Of a stretch of 64,000 nt of DNA, positions 17,813 through 26,328 are shown piece after piece. Under the pieces are notes generated by a model. The model was not told the DNA's origin, made no database searches, and saw nothing but the letters and a program-made list of their open reading frames with translations. Positions within the stretch are counted from its first letter, which is position 1. Each line of letters opens with the position of its first letter. The stretch is taken from contig NZ_QGTQ01000030.1 in NCBI RefSeq assembly GCF_003182255.1, forward strand, positions 1 to 64,000, written 5' to 3'. Source of the stretch: Paenibacillus cellulosilyticus (GTDB taxonomy: Bacteria; Bacillota; Bacilli; Paenibacillales; Paenibacillaceae). The translations under genes were made by a program, and so were the position numbers.

Positions 17813-18340
17813 ATGAGTAATCCATTAGAAAGAGCAAAAGAACTGTTTACTACCTATGACGGGAATACGTTCCGGATGTATCGAGAAGGTGTACTGGAAG
17901 AGTATAAGGGTTACGACATTTCGGAGGAAATAGAGATGGGTTGGTTCAATGAAATGGTCGACCAATATACCCGTGAGCTGTCAATTAGAGACTGGGCTGC
18001 GGTAGATCGACTAGATTTAATCGCAGCTAATTATCAGGATGAGCGGATTATTAGGAATGTGATGACCTTCGCTTCGAGAAATGTATTGAGCTCAGATAGC
18101 ATCGTTAAGCTGATGTACGCGGAGAAGATGATTGAGATCATTATGAAGTTTAAAACCATAAGTGCTGACCTCAAGCTTGAAGCATATAAGATTATTTATA
18201 CAATCCTTGAGGATGTTATCAATAGGCCTTTAGAGATCGATACGGGACATGAACTGGAGAATTACAGCTTGAAGGATAAAAGATCGTTAAACGAACGTGC
18301 GAAGAGAAGCATCGAGCGGATCAAGAGTGATCTTGGTTAA
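17813..18340 (+). CDS. hypothetical helical protein
   Basis: 175 aa, strongly helical and charged, no Cys, no signal or membrane segment. Blocks such as DWAAVDRLDLIAANYQDE and a C-terminal LNERAKRSIERIKSDLG helix suggest an alpha-solenoid-like protein. No family recognised. TTG/GTG-rich upstream sequence; ATG follows GCCGGTG, a weak ribosome site. Confidence 0.55.
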   Translation: MSNPLERAKELFTTYDGNTFRMYREGVLEEYKGYDISEEIEMGWFNEMVDQYTRELSIRDWAAVDRLDLIAANYQDERIIRNVMTFASRNVLSSDSIVKLMYAEKMIEIIMKFKTISADLKLEAYKIIYTILEDVINRPLEIDTGHELENYSLKDKRSLNERAKRSIERIKSDLG

Positions 18341-18420
18341 AATACGTAATCGTCACTTCAGCACTCGTGCGCTGATGCATGCGATGGACCATTTTACAAA
18401 CAGAAAAGGGATGGCTGCTC

Positions 18421-18915
18421 GTGAATACGGTGACGTTCGAAGAAATCACGATCGATGACATTCAAGAAGTAAGAGAGATTTATAACTATTACGTGATGAA
18501 CTCCACCATCTCATTCCATACTGAAGAGTTGAACATGGATCAAATGAGAGAGTCTGTGCTAAATAAGAATCCCAAATTTAAGTCCTGTCTTATAAAAGAG
18601 TATCAAGAAATGGTCGGTTATGTTCTTCTCGCTCCATATAAGAATAAGCAGGCGTATGATGTCAGTGCGGAAGTGACGATTTATTTGAAGCCTGACTATT
18701 TGGGCCAGGGTATCGGCAGCAAAGCTATTGCATTTATTGAGGGCACGGCGAGGGAGCAAGGCTTCCATACACTGATCGCAACCATTTGTATGGAGAATGC
18801 TCGCAGCATCAAGCTATTCGAGAAGAATGGATATGAGCAATGTGCGTTGTTTAAGGAAGTAGGATATAAATTCGGTAGAAGATTGGATATTGGCAGCTTT
18901 CAGAAGATTTTGTGA
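18421..18915 (+). CDS. GNAT acetyltransferase, phosphinothricin/methionine sulfoximine type
   Basis: 164 aa. The opening TFEEITIDDIQEVREIYNYYV, the NSTISFHTEE block and the acetyl-CoA loop YLGQGIGSKA fit the Pat/Bar/YncA group, which acetylates phosphinothricin-like amino acids. GTG 18421 follows AAAAGGG with ten-base spacing. Substrate is an inference from family only. Confidence 0.8.
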   Translation: MNTVTFEEITIDDIQEVREIYNYYVMNSTISFHTEELNMDQMRESVLNKNPKFKSCLIKEYQEMVGYVLLAPYKNKQAYDVSAEVTIYLKPDYLGQGIGSKAIAFIEGTAREQGFHTLIATICMENARSIKLFEKNGYEQCALFKEVGYKFGRRLDIGSFQKIL

Positions 18916-18954
18916 TGAATGAAAGTGGAAATACTTTAGATTGGAGGGACTACC

Positions 18955-19173
18955 ATTAATCAAAGAAATCTGGTTGGTTTGATGGCATCCATCTTTCTCG
19001 TATTCTATGGGATATGGAAGAAAAATAAGTTTTTCGAGCCCAAGGTTGGTCCCGTAGGAAATGGTCTAAGCGATGAGCTTGTGAAGACGGTATGGATTTT
19101 GTTTGGTATCTCTATGGTATTGGGTATTGGTGGGATTATCTATTTTACTTACGCTATGTTTAAGAAGAAGTGA
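18955..19173 (+). CDS. small membrane protein, possible ATT start
   Basis: 72 aa if started at ATT 18955, six bases after GGAGGG (18943-18948). It has a first helix at about residues 8-22, a short outer loop FFEPKVGPVGNG, a second helix and a KKK end. The first conventional start, TTG 18979, has no ribosome site and would shorten the first helix. ATT starts are rare, so this is one of a set of odd starts in the array. Confidence 0.5.
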   Translation: MNQRNLVGLMASIFLVFYGIWKKNKFFEPKVGPVGNGLSDELVKTVWILFGISMVLGIGGIIYFTYAMFKKK

Positions 19174-19240
19174 GTTAGCGAGCGGAGAGGAAAATGAATC
19201 AAGAAATCGAGCATATAGCTGTGTAAGGAGGAAGAATGCT

Positions 19241-19651
19241 ATGCAGGCCAAAGTTGTTGGACAAACCAAATCTACCGGATTCCAAGTAGGTGTTAGAAGA
19301 ACCTTCAACATCGCGGTAGAGGATGCTTGGGATCTCATTACTTCGACTCAAGGGATCGAGCTATGGCTAGGACATGCGGCCGTGATTTTTGAAAAAGGTC
19401 ATCAATACCAGAGCAGCGAAGGCATAACCGGCGAGATAAGAACGGTGAATGTTCATGAGAATATCCGACTCACTTGGAAGCGGGAAAGTTGGGCAAAGCC
19501 CTCAACCGTACAGGTCAGAACCATTGCGAAAGGTAAAGACCAGACTACAATTAGTTTCCATCAGGAGAACTTAGGCAGCTTGGAAGTGCGGGAAGAGATG
19601 AAAGTGTATTGGGAAGAGGTGTTGAATAAATTAAAAGCAATGACTACATAA
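19241..19651 (+). CDS. SRPBCC/AHSA1 family protein
   Basis: 136 aa: VRRTFNIAVEDAWDLITSTQGIELWLG opens the helix-grip fold, followed by GITGEIRTVNVHENIRLTW and a C-terminal helix. Likely binds a hydrophobic ligand. ATG 19241 is nine bases after AAGGAGG. No linked pathway. Confidence 0.75.
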   Translation: MQAKVVGQTKSTGFQVGVRRTFNIAVEDAWDLITSTQGIELWLGHAAVIFEKGHQYQSSEGITGEIRTVNVHENIRLTWKRESWAKPSTVQVRTIAKGKDQTTISFHQENLGSLEVREEMKVYWEEVLNKLKAMTT

Positions 19652-19714
19652 TGCATCGTTGTGCTAAGAGGCTGACGCTTGTGCAGTTTTATAGTACTGG
19701 AGGTGAACTTATTA

Positions 19715-20120
19715 ATGGTGAAGGTATTCAATTATACTTGTTACCTACTAATGTTAACGTTCCTGATGTATCTGAATAATAGATATGCATTCCATTATAG
19801 AGATGCTGTAACCCATTCTATTACCCCCAACTGAATATGATATCTTTATTAATCATAATTATGAATTGTTATCTGCTTCGCTAGGACTCGTTCTATCATT
19901 ATTATTTTCTTTTATGGTTAATCTATATTTTCAGGTTAGAAGCAGATATTTTATGTACCTATTCATTGGGGCTGCATGTTTTATTCTTACGATGTCAACA
20001 CACACGCCGCACGATGAATTTGATTTTATGAGGGCCAATACATTTATTATCGCTTTCTTGTTAGGTACAGTTGTCTTTGACTTAATAAAATATAGAAAAA
20101 GGGAAAAGAGGCAGCATTGA
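19715..20120 (+). pseudogene. three-helix membrane protein, frameshifted at a C5 run
   Basis: ATG 19715 follows a perfect GGAGGTGA and encodes a first membrane helix, but stops at 19832-19834. Another frame picks up at the CCCCC run (19824-19828) with PPTEYDIF and continues through two more helices to a KYRKREKRQH end at 20120. A one-base change in the run joins them into about 132 residues. It could be natural phase-variation-like slippage, decay or a sequencing error. Confidence 0.65.
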
Positions 20121-20140
20121 TTTCTTCCACTAACAAGCTT

Positions 20141-20175
20141 AAAGCCTGCAACTTAGATGCAGGCTTTTTATTTTT
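20141..20175 (+). terminator. rho-independent terminator
   Basis: Perfect 10-bp stem AAAGCCTGCA / TGCAGGCTTT, loop ACTTAGA, followed by TTATTTTT. It ends the unit before the 20305 Nudix gene. Confidence 0.85.
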
Positions 20176-20304
20176 ACATCAAAAGTACACCTCTTGTAAA
20201 GGTATTGTTTCTTGTAGGTTTATATTGGTTATTAAAGGGTGTTGTGGTAATTAATATTCGGTTTTCTACTTCTGTTTATTTCAATTTACATAAGGAGAAT
20301 CATT

Positions 20305-20772
20305 ATGGGATATATTGAAGAGCTTAGAGAAGTTGTTGGCAATCGAGCATTGATACTCGTTCGACCAAGTGTCGCAATCATTAATAAGTTAGGACAAATT
20401 TTGTTGGTACAGTATCGAGATGGCTCTTGGGGAATTCCAGGTGGACTTATGGAGCTAGGGGAATCGACAGAAGATTGCATCCGGAGAGAAGTTAAAGAAG
20501 AGATAAACTTAGGCCTTGGAAATCTACAGTTGTTCGGCGTTTTTTCTGGACAAGAGCTATTCACCAAACTACGGAATGGCCACGAATATTACAATGTAGT
20601 CATTGCGTACATCTGTCTAGAATATGAATGTGAGCTTCAGCCGGATGGAATCGAAGTGTTGGATGCTCAATTTTATAGTTTGAATGACGTACCAGAGACA
20701 ACAGAACCTTTTATTAGAACGAAGCTAGCGGAGTTAGGGCCAAAGTTGAAGCAATTACTACAAGGAGATTAA
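20305..20772 (+). CDS. Nudix hydrolase with altered Nudix box
   Basis: 155 aa. The Nudix box starts GGLMELGEST and continues REVKEEINL, so the usual Gly near the end of the box is Asn; catalytic Glu residues are kept. Probably active on nucleotide substrates, but this deviation deserves notice. ATG follows AAGGAG. First gene after a terminator; an A+T-rich 130-base leader precedes it. Confidence 0.8.
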   Translation: MGYIEELREVVGNRALILVRPSVAIINKLGQILLVQYRDGSWGIPGGLMELGESTEDCIRREVKEEINLGLGNLQLFGVFSGQELFTKLRNGHEYYNVVIAYICLEYECELQPDGIEVLDAQFYSLNDVPETTEPFIRTKLAELGPKLKQLLQGD

Positions 20773-20779
20773 TGAAGCT

Positions 20780-20989
20780 ATGCGTCGAAAGGTTATCTAC
20801 CTGTCTATTTTGCTAATCATATTCTCAACGGTTATCATCAAATATTCACCATTAGGGTTAAGCCTGAGGGTCGAGCTAGCATGGCATCTAATGTCTACCA
20901 GATATCAAGATGAGACGAGTCTATTAGTCGGCAAAGTAAAAAGAGATCAGCTTATTAAAGAGTTTCATGACAAGTATGCCATTGAGTAG
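20780..20989 (+). CDS. small membrane-anchored protein
   Basis: 69 aa: basic start, one hydrophobic helix (about residues 6-27) and a soluble tail of about 40 residues. ATG sits twelve bases after AAGGAG, eight bases past the Nudix stop. Unknown family. Confidence 0.45.
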   Translation: MRRKVIYLSILLIIFSTVIIKYSPLGLSLRVELAWHLMSTRYQDETSLLVGKVKRDQLIKEFHDKYAIE

Positions 20990-21007
20990 AGAGGATCGGA
21001 GGAACTT

Positions 21008-21832
21008 ATGAAACCAATCAAGCGGTCGCGGCTTAGACTGATGGCAGGATCTCATTATTTTAAACTCAAAAGACGCCTGGTCTGGCTATTCGGTAATGCC
21101 AAGTATGCTGTTCGACTCGAGAAGGAAGAGCTTCCGATTACAACCTCTAAGCATCACACCCCTTTGCTTCGCAAGCTTAAGGAAGTAGATATGTGGCTGC
21201 AATATAATAAGATTACGAACTTGAAGATTGCGATCCAGCAACTGGATAAGATCACGATTTATCCCGGTGAAACCTTCTCGTACTGGAAGCTAATCGGCAA
21301 TCCGACGAAACGGAAAGGTTATGTGGAGGGCATGGTACTATTTTACGGAGGATTCAAGCCGGGTGTTGGTGGCGGGCTCTGCCAATTATCCAATCTTATT
21401 TACTGGATTACGCTGCACACGCCGCTTGTTGTTACGGAAAGGCATCGGCATAGTTATGACGTATTCCCCGACGCCAATCGTACGCAGCCGTTCGGCAGCG
21501 GAGCTACTTGCTCCTACAATTACCTTGACCTGCAGATCTATAATCCGACCGATGAGCCGTATCAGCTTGTCCTTTGTATGGATGACGCGTACCTGTATGG
21601 TGAATGGAGAACGACAAGGCCCCCTTTGCATACGTATGAGGTGTATGAAAAAGAGCATCGAATATCCCAAGAATATTGGGGAGGATACGTGCGGAGCAAT
21701 GCAATCTATAGAAAAATGTACAATCTAGACGGGACATTACTTGCGGATGAATTGATTACGAAAAATCATGCGCTTATGATGTATCAGCCTTTCTTAGAGG
21801 CGGAAGATATGAGGAGAGTATATGAACATTAG
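21008..21832 (+). CDS. VanW family protein
   Basis: 274 aa. The VanW core is complete: YPGETFSYWKLIGNPTKRKGY, GGGLCQLSNLIY with the conserved Cys, then HRHSYDVFPD and PFGSGATCSYNYLDL. The role of VanW in some glycopeptide-resistance clusters is unproven. There is no signal peptide, so it is probably cytoplasmic. No van genes nearby. ATG follows GGAGGAA. Its end overlaps the next GNAT gene by 11 bases. Confidence 0.85.
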   Translation: MKPIKRSRLRLMAGSHYFKLKRRLVWLFGNAKYAVRLEKEELPITTSKHHTPLLRKLKEVDMWLQYNKITNLKIAIQQLDKITIYPGETFSYWKLIGNPTKRKGYVEGMVLFYGGFKPGVGGGLCQLSNLIYWITLHTPLVVTERHRHSYDVFPDANRTQPFGSGATCSYNYLDLQIYNPTDEPYQLVLCMDDAYLYGEWRTTRPPLHTYEVYEKEHRISQEYWGGYVRSNAIYRKMYNLDGTLLADELITKNHALMMYQPFLEAEDMRRVYEH

Positions 21833-22289
21833 ACTCGCGACAGATGATGACATCGAAAAACTAATTCAAATGCGGTTGGACTTCACACTGGAATACAACT
21901 CGAAGCTCGAAATAACGGACAAGGTTTATGCCGATTATCATAGTGAAATTAAGGGCTTCTTAAAGAAAGCAATCAACTCCCAGCAATGGTTTATTTGGGT
22001 AGCTGAGGATGAAAATATAGTCGTATCTCATATCTACCTCGAGTTGATTAATAAGGTGCCACGACCGGGCAAAAAGACGAACCCCTTCGTTTATATGACG
22101 AATGTTTATACGCTGCCATCCTTCAGAGGGCAAGGCATTGGATCGACACTTCTGACTCAAATCAAGGAATGGGCCGCTGAGAACGAATATGAATTCATCA
22201 TGGTCTGGCCAAGTGAGAACAGCGTTGAGTTTTATCAAAGAAACGATTACATTCACTGCAAAGAGCCGATGGAGCTAATGCTAGAGTAA
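21822..22289 (+). CDS. GNAT acetyltransferase
   Basis: 155 aa. MNIRLATDDDIEKLIQMR start, acetyl-CoA loop FRGQGIGSTLL at about residues 103-113, SVEFYQRNDY end block. It starts inside the VanW gene (11-base overlap; GAGGAGAG upstream), implying coupled translation. Resembles small-molecule N-acetyltransferases; substrate unknown. Confidence 0.85.
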   Translation: MNIRLATDDDIEKLIQMRLDFTLEYNSKLEITDKVYADYHSEIKGFLKKAINSQQWFIWVAEDENIVVSHIYLELINKVPRPGKKTNPFVYMTNVYTLPSFRGQGIGSTLLTQIKEWAAENEYEFIMVWPSENSVEFYQRNDYIHCKEPMELMLE

Positions 22290-22339
22290 TTACGATGAGG
22301 GGTAATCTGAGGCTGATTCATAAGGGGGGGCGAGAGTTG

Positions 22340-22523
22340 ATGACCCTGTTGTTCTGGCCATGTAGCGGGAACGCCATTTTTCATTATATGGGGGCTAGTA
22401 TTCCCGTTGTTCTACTCAGGAGCAGCTAAGCTTATAAGAAGGAATAAAGGTTTACTTGCTCTGGTGTTATGTATACCGGTATATGCTGTAATTGGATGGC
22501 TAGGTTATGCAGCTGGACATTAG
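22340..22523 (+). pseudogene. small membrane protein remnant
   Basis: In the 311-base gap 22290-22600, an ATG frame gives 29 hydrophobic residues and stops. A shifted frame continues KLIRRNKGLLALVLCIPVY and then VIGWLGYAAGH before TAG at 22521-22523. Together they look like a frameshifted two-helix protein. Nothing else was found in the gap. Confidence 0.35.
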
Positions 22524-22600
22524 TACCTAATAACCCCTATGTAATAACGGTTTTTGAGCGTTGAGAAAAATCCATACAATTTCGGTTCAAGGAGGACTAA

Positions 22601-23188
22601 ATGCTCTTATCTGAACTCAGTGTCGAAGACTTGGATCATACAATGATCAATAGAATCATTTTTGAAAATCTAAATGACGATGGGTTGATCGGCGATGTCG
22701 TCCTTGTGTTTGGCAGCATCACGGCTCCCGTATATCGAGTTCCGAAGGCTGTTGAACTATTGCACAGTAATAGAGCGAGCAAGATCATTATGTCCGGTGG
22801 ACAGTCGGACCCGCCAGAGGCGATGGCCATGCAGGATGCTGCCCTTCGATTGGGGGCGCAGCAATCTGATATTATTCTTGAGACCCGATCCAACAATACG
22901 TTTGAAAATGCGCTGTTTACAAAGTCTCTTCTGGATGAGATTTATGGTCTGAAGGCCATTAGAAGAATTCTGTTAGTCACCAATTATTTTCATTTGAGAA
23001 GATGCTTGTTAACGATGAAAACCTATATGCCAGAATGGATCGAGTATAGCTTATGTGGTGTATTGGATAACAATACGAGACCGGAAAATTGGTGGACGAA
23101 TGAGAAGGGTAGAACCCGTGTCATGAATGAGGTCGAGCGGCTTATTAAATATACGAGATCGAAGAGCATTGTGGATTGGAAGATCTAA
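22601..23188 (+). CDS. YdcF family (DUF218) protein
   Basis: 195 aa. The DUF218 core is DVVLVFGS, then KIIMSGGQSDPPEAMAM, the LETRSNNTFENA block with conserved Arg/Ser/Asn, and LLVTNYFHLRRC. YdcF-like proteins bind nucleotides or SAM-like ligands; some act in envelope metabolism. ATG follows CAAGGAGG. An IS1595-like element is inserted exactly at its stop codon, so only the 3' flank is affected. Confidence 0.8.
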   Translation: MLLSELSVEDLDHTMINRIIFENLNDDGLIGDVVLVFGSITAPVYRVPKAVELLHSNRASKIIMSGGQSDPPEAMAMQDAALRLGAQQSDIILETRSNNTFENALFTKSLLDEIYGLKAIRRILLVTNYFHLRRCLLTMKTYMPEWIEYSLCGVLDNNTRPENWWTNEKGRTRVMNEVERLIKYTRSKSIVDWKI

Positions 23189-23195
23189 ATCTTTT
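23188..23195 (+). repeat. 8-bp target duplication, left copy
   Basis: AATCTTTT directly before the left inverted repeat, repeated exactly at 24619-24626. Eight bases is the usual duplication length of IS1595-family elements. Confidence 0.85.
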
Positions 23196-23225
23196 GGCTT
23201 TGTTAAACTTTGTTGTTGATATTTG
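23196..23225 (+). repeat. left inverted repeat (IRL)
   Basis: Thirty bases beginning GGCTTTGTTAAA and ending GTTGATATTTG. The reverse complement of 24589-24618 matches at 25 of 30 positions. Confidence 0.85.
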
Positions 23226-23285
23226 ATAATTGCGAACAAACGTTCTATAATAAGGGTAACATCACTGTTCGGAGATGATTGACCC

Positions 23286-23961
23286 ATGGATTTAAAGGAA
23301 ATGAAAAAGCTTGCTGATATGCTAGATCTACTTTTTACAGTCCCGAATAAAAGGAGTCGACGTTCCAGTTCGGGCGATTGATGAAATTCAAGAGCAGAAG
23401 CATAAAGATGGACTTGTTTGCCCGCATTGCAAAAATCATTCTGTCGTGCGATTTGGAAAGTACGCTGTAAAAACACGTACTGGAGAGGTTAAACGTCAAC
23501 GTTACCGTTGTAAGTCCTGTCGTCAAACGTTCAATGGCCTTACAAACACCCCTCTCCAACGAACTCGAAGACCTCATATTTGGGTTCGTTTTATTGAATG
23601 CATGATTGAGGGCTTTTCACTAAGAAAATGTGCAGAGCAGTTAAACGATGAAGTCACGCATGTCACCTTGTTTTACTGGCGACATAAGATTCTCTCTGCT
23701 CTAAAACAGATTCCAACCGAAGCATTTCAAGATATTGTTGAGATGGATGAGACTTACTTTCTGTACTCAGAAAAGGCAGGCGTGTATCATATCCAAAACG
23801 TAAACAGCTATTTGCAACACTATCTGGCATGGTTCCGTTATTTGGACAGCAAGGAATATGAGAATACCGCATCGAATAAGAAAAATATGTTAGTCAAATC
23901 GTGCCTGTTTTCTGTGACCGACACGAATACCAAACTTCGGCTTTCTGCTTATCCTTGTTAA
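23286..23961 (+). pseudogene. IS1595-family transposase, internally deleted
   Basis: Pieces of the family protein in order: MDLKEMKKLADMLDLL (first frame); then, in another frame after a short deletion, the zinc ribbon CPHC...CKSC with YRCKSCRQTF; a helical DNA-binding part; and the first catalytic Asp in VEMDETYFLYSEK. The text then jumps to GVYHIQNVNSY and NKKNMLVKSCLF. About 100 residues holding the other catalytic positions are missing, and the end is replaced by YPC-stop. Not active. Confidence 0.85.
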
Positions 23962-23963
23962 GC
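23948..23963 (+). repeat. junction motif copy 2 (CTTATCCTTGTTAAGC)
   Basis: 15/16 match to 5618-5633. Here it marks where the transposase frame ends (YPC-stop) and the passenger segment begins. Confidence 0.5.
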
Positions 23964-24066
23964 TGACGGGCAGATTAATTACAATAATTAGGAGGAGATA
24001 TTGAGTCTATGTTGAATTGAAAATTAAACTCAACTCAACTCAACTTGTAAGGGAGACGAATGGGCG

Positions 24067-24516
24067 ATGATTAACACACCAACATTGGCTGAATTTTCTG
24101 AACGCATGATTGTCGGAATGGGCAAGATTGGGGAACAAACTAATCCTGGAGATGTCTGGCCAGCTTTGTTTAACAGAATAAACGAGATTAATAACAGGTT
24201 GAATTAAATCGAAACCATTGGATTAATTAAAAGAAACGAACATGGCTATCTAGCAGGGGTTGAAACTTCAATACATAGTGAAGTACCTGAAGGGATGTAT
24301 TCCTACAAAATTCCAGCAGGCAAGTATGCAATGGTTACGCACAAAGGACCTCTGGGCAAAATTAATGAAACTTTTGAAGGACTCATTAGCTGGCTCGGAA
24401 CAAACAATTACGAACAGTTCGATGTTGTTTGTTTTGAGGTTTACGACCACAGATATAAAGGTGAGGACAATGAAAGTGAGTTTGATATGTTTATACAAAT
24501 AAAATCAGTTGGTTAA
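24067..24516 (+). pseudogene. GyrI-like effector-binding domain protein, nonsense codon
   Basis: One frame of 149 codons with a single TAA at codon 47 (24205-24207). The continuation has the GyrI/AraC-type ligand-binding pattern: VPEGMYSYKIPAGKYAMVTHKG, then FEGLISWLGTN and FDMFIQIK. It lies inside the inverted repeats, so it is a passenger gene. An ATG at 24295 could give a 73-residue fragment. A separate GyrI-like protein is encoded at 37888-38373. Confidence 0.7.
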
Positions 24517-24553
24517 CAATATCATTAAGCTTTCGGGGAACGATAGCTCAATG

Positions 24554-24582
24554 AACCGCCTTTTCAACTAAGGCGGTTTTCT
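24554..24582 (+). terminator. rho-independent terminator inside the IS
   Basis: Nine-bp stem AACCGCCTT / AAGGCGGTT, seven-base loop, then TTCTT. It stops transcription of the passenger gene just before the right end. Confidence 0.8.
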
Positions 24583-24588
24583 TATGGT

Positions 24589-24618
24589 CAAATATCAACA
24601 TTAGAATTTAACATAGCC
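24589..24618 (-). repeat. right inverted repeat (IRR)
   Basis: Reverse complement begins GGCTATGTTAAA and ends GTTGATATTTG; 25/30 identical to the left end. Confidence 0.85.
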
Positions 24619-24626
24619 AATCTTTT
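24619..24626 (+). repeat. 8-bp target duplication, right copy
   Basis: AATCTTTT, identical to 23188-23195. Confidence 0.85.
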
Positions 24627-24653
24627 ACAAGAGAAATATCAAGGGTGCGTCGC

Positions 24654-24725
24654 TTGAGAAAATACATACGAATCACTGTTGTCTGTCTCGGTATTTTGTT
24701 GATCAAGGAACTCATTGAAGTATAG
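24654..24725 (+). CDS. possible 23-residue membrane peptide
   Basis: TTG preceded by AAGGG at normal spacing; encodes a basic start and one hydrophobic stretch (ITVVCLGILLI). It may be a real small protein or the head of a lost membrane gene next to the insertion site. Weak. Confidence 0.22.
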   Translation: MRKYIRITVVCLGILLIKELIEV

Positions 24726-24759
24726 AATCAGAGGTTGAAAATAAGAGTAGGTGAACCTG

Positions 24760-25263
24760 TTGCAAGATCTTAACAAGTTAATTATGGAGCTTTCATGGAA
24801 TAATTCCGATGAGATGAGAGAACGTGCGATTGAACAACTGCTCTTTATTAAAGATCGAGATATGCATCTCTTGCTTCAACCAAATGGTAAGGACTTATGG
24901 GATGGAGCTGCCGAGGTCATTACAAGATTTGGCTACCCAAGAATCAAAATCATTATTCCTATGATGTTAGAATGGCTGCAAGATATGAATTGGCCTGGCT
25001 CTGAACGGATCGCCCAAGTATTAAACAGCATTGGAAATCCTCTAGTTCCCTATGTTCAAGCTGTTATGAAGGATCATCCTAGTGTACCTTGCGATGAATT
25101 TAACCGAGGTGTGAAGGAGTTAATATATTATCCAGAGAAGTTTCGTAAGCATTTGGAAGAAAATAAAGTCGCATCACAGTACTGCAATCACAAATCGTCT
25201 TTGCAAAACTACCTGATGGAGATCGAGGAGCTTCGTGAGGAATTATCCGATTTTACCTCATGA
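24760..25263 (+). CDS. DUF5071-like protein
   Basis: 167 aa. The pattern AAEVITRFGYPRIKIIIPMM, then LEWLQDMNWPGS and IGNPLVPYVQAVM, resembles DUF5071, a HEAT-like family with WLQDMNWP as its hallmark. Function unknown; often among immunity-like genes. TTG 24760 is chosen, five bases after TAGGTGA; GTG 24751 is part of that site. Confidence 0.7.
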   Translation: MQDLNKLIMELSWNNSDEMRERAIEQLLFIKDRDMHLLLQPNGKDLWDGAAEVITRFGYPRIKIIIPMMLEWLQDMNWPGSERIAQVLNSIGNPLVPYVQAVMKDHPSVPCDEFNRGVKELIYYPEKFRKHLEENKVASQYCNHKSSLQNYLMEIEELREELSDFTS

Positions 25264-25442
25264 GAACGTGAAGAACCTCATGCAAGGGTAGTTAGAGATG
25301 GAGAGGAATACTAGTAACCAATCCTGAAGGATATTCGTATGAACGTTCAACAGTTCCAATCGTACCTGGATGTATTATTTGGAGGTTTCGGGTAAAGAGG
25401 TTAATAGATTTGTAACAGAACATATAAGGGAGATCGAATTCA

Positions 25443-26291
25443 ATGACCATCACATTAGGCGCCAAAATGGGAGAAGGCGGCTGTTCAGAAGTGTATGAGC
25501 TACCGAATAACCAAGTGATTAAACTGGCCAAGGAGAATACCCTTTATGATTCGGCTAGGGGAGAGTATCTCAACAACTGTATTGCCTGGGAAAACGGTCT
25601 GCCTGTACCACAACCGTTCGATTTTATAGATGTAGACGGAAGACCGGGAATCGTCACAGAACGAATCGTAGGTGAAACGATTACGAAGCGATTGATCAAT
25701 CAAATCGTAAACGCTGCTGGCGTCGAAAATGTTAAACTTGATGATTTTCGGCAGACAGCTCGGCTAATGTATCAACTACATAACATTACGCTTAACGACA
25801 TCGAGTTGGCTAATCAGAGAGAGGTTATGAAGGGCTGTATCGACAGCGCCAATTATTTGAGCAACGAAGAGAAGGAGGCCGTCCTGCTCCTCACTGACAG
25901 CCTGCCACTTAAGCAATGTATGTGCCATGGCGACCCGAATCCGAACAATATTATTGTTCAAAATGATGGGAAAGCCGTTCTGATCGACTGGATGAACGCT
26001 ACGCTTGGCAACCCCGAAGCAGATCTGGCCGAATTTATTGTCATGATTCGGTATGCGGTATTATCGTCAGACTTTCCAGAAATCATGAGGATGTCATTCG
26101 ATCAAATCAAGGAAGACATCATCAACACATTCATGGATGAATACACGAGGTTATCTGGACTTACCTATGAAGAAGTCGTACCATGGCTCATACCAATTGC
26201 AGCTAGGAAGCTGTCTGCTGATGGGATCTCGGAAAGCGAGAAGAACATTCTTATTGAACAAATTCGGAGAGCGATCGGAACGAGCCGATAA
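25443..26291 (+). CDS. aminoglycoside phosphotransferase (APH)-like kinase
   Basis: 282 aa. Nucleotide-loop region GEGGCSEVYELPNNQVIKLA, catalytic loop MCHGDPNPNNIIV (about residues 159-171), and Mg-binding VLIDWMNATLGNPEADLAE. Choline/aminoglycoside-kinase fold; the substrate could be an antibiotic, choline or a sugar amine. ATG follows AAGGGAG. Preceded by 179 bases in which I see no gene. Confidence 0.8.
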   Translation: MTITLGAKMGEGGCSEVYELPNNQVIKLAKENTLYDSARGEYLNNCIAWENGLPVPQPFDFIDVDGRPGIVTERIVGETITKRLINQIVNAAGVENVKLDDFRQTARLMYQLHNITLNDIELANQREVMKGCIDSANYLSNEEKEAVLLLTDSLPLKQCMCHGDPNPNNIIVQNDGKAVLIDWMNATLGNPEADLAEFIVMIRYAVLSSDFPEIMRMSFDQIKEDIINTFMDEYTRLSGLTYEEVVPWLIPIAARKLSADGISESEKNILIEQIRRAIGTSR

Positions 26292-26328
26292 ATGATTCAG
26301 AAATACAACTATTGTTGGAGATGAACCT

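Larger units (their letters stand above)
23196..24618 (+). mobile_element. IS1595-like element with passenger gene remnant (1423 bp)
   Basis: Bounded by 30-bp inverted repeats matching 25/30 and by an exact 8-bp direct repeat. It contains a deleted IS1595-type transposase (23286-23961), a GyrI-like passenger with one nonsense codon (24067-24516) and a terminator next to the right end. The transposase lacks most of its catalytic core, so the unit must have moved with transposase supplied elsewhere or decayed after landing. Confidence 0.85.

Noticed and set aside
24034-24060. CTCAA tandem microrepeat inside the IS as a regulatory element
   Set aside because: Only a few units, no matching site elsewhere; treated as simple sequence.
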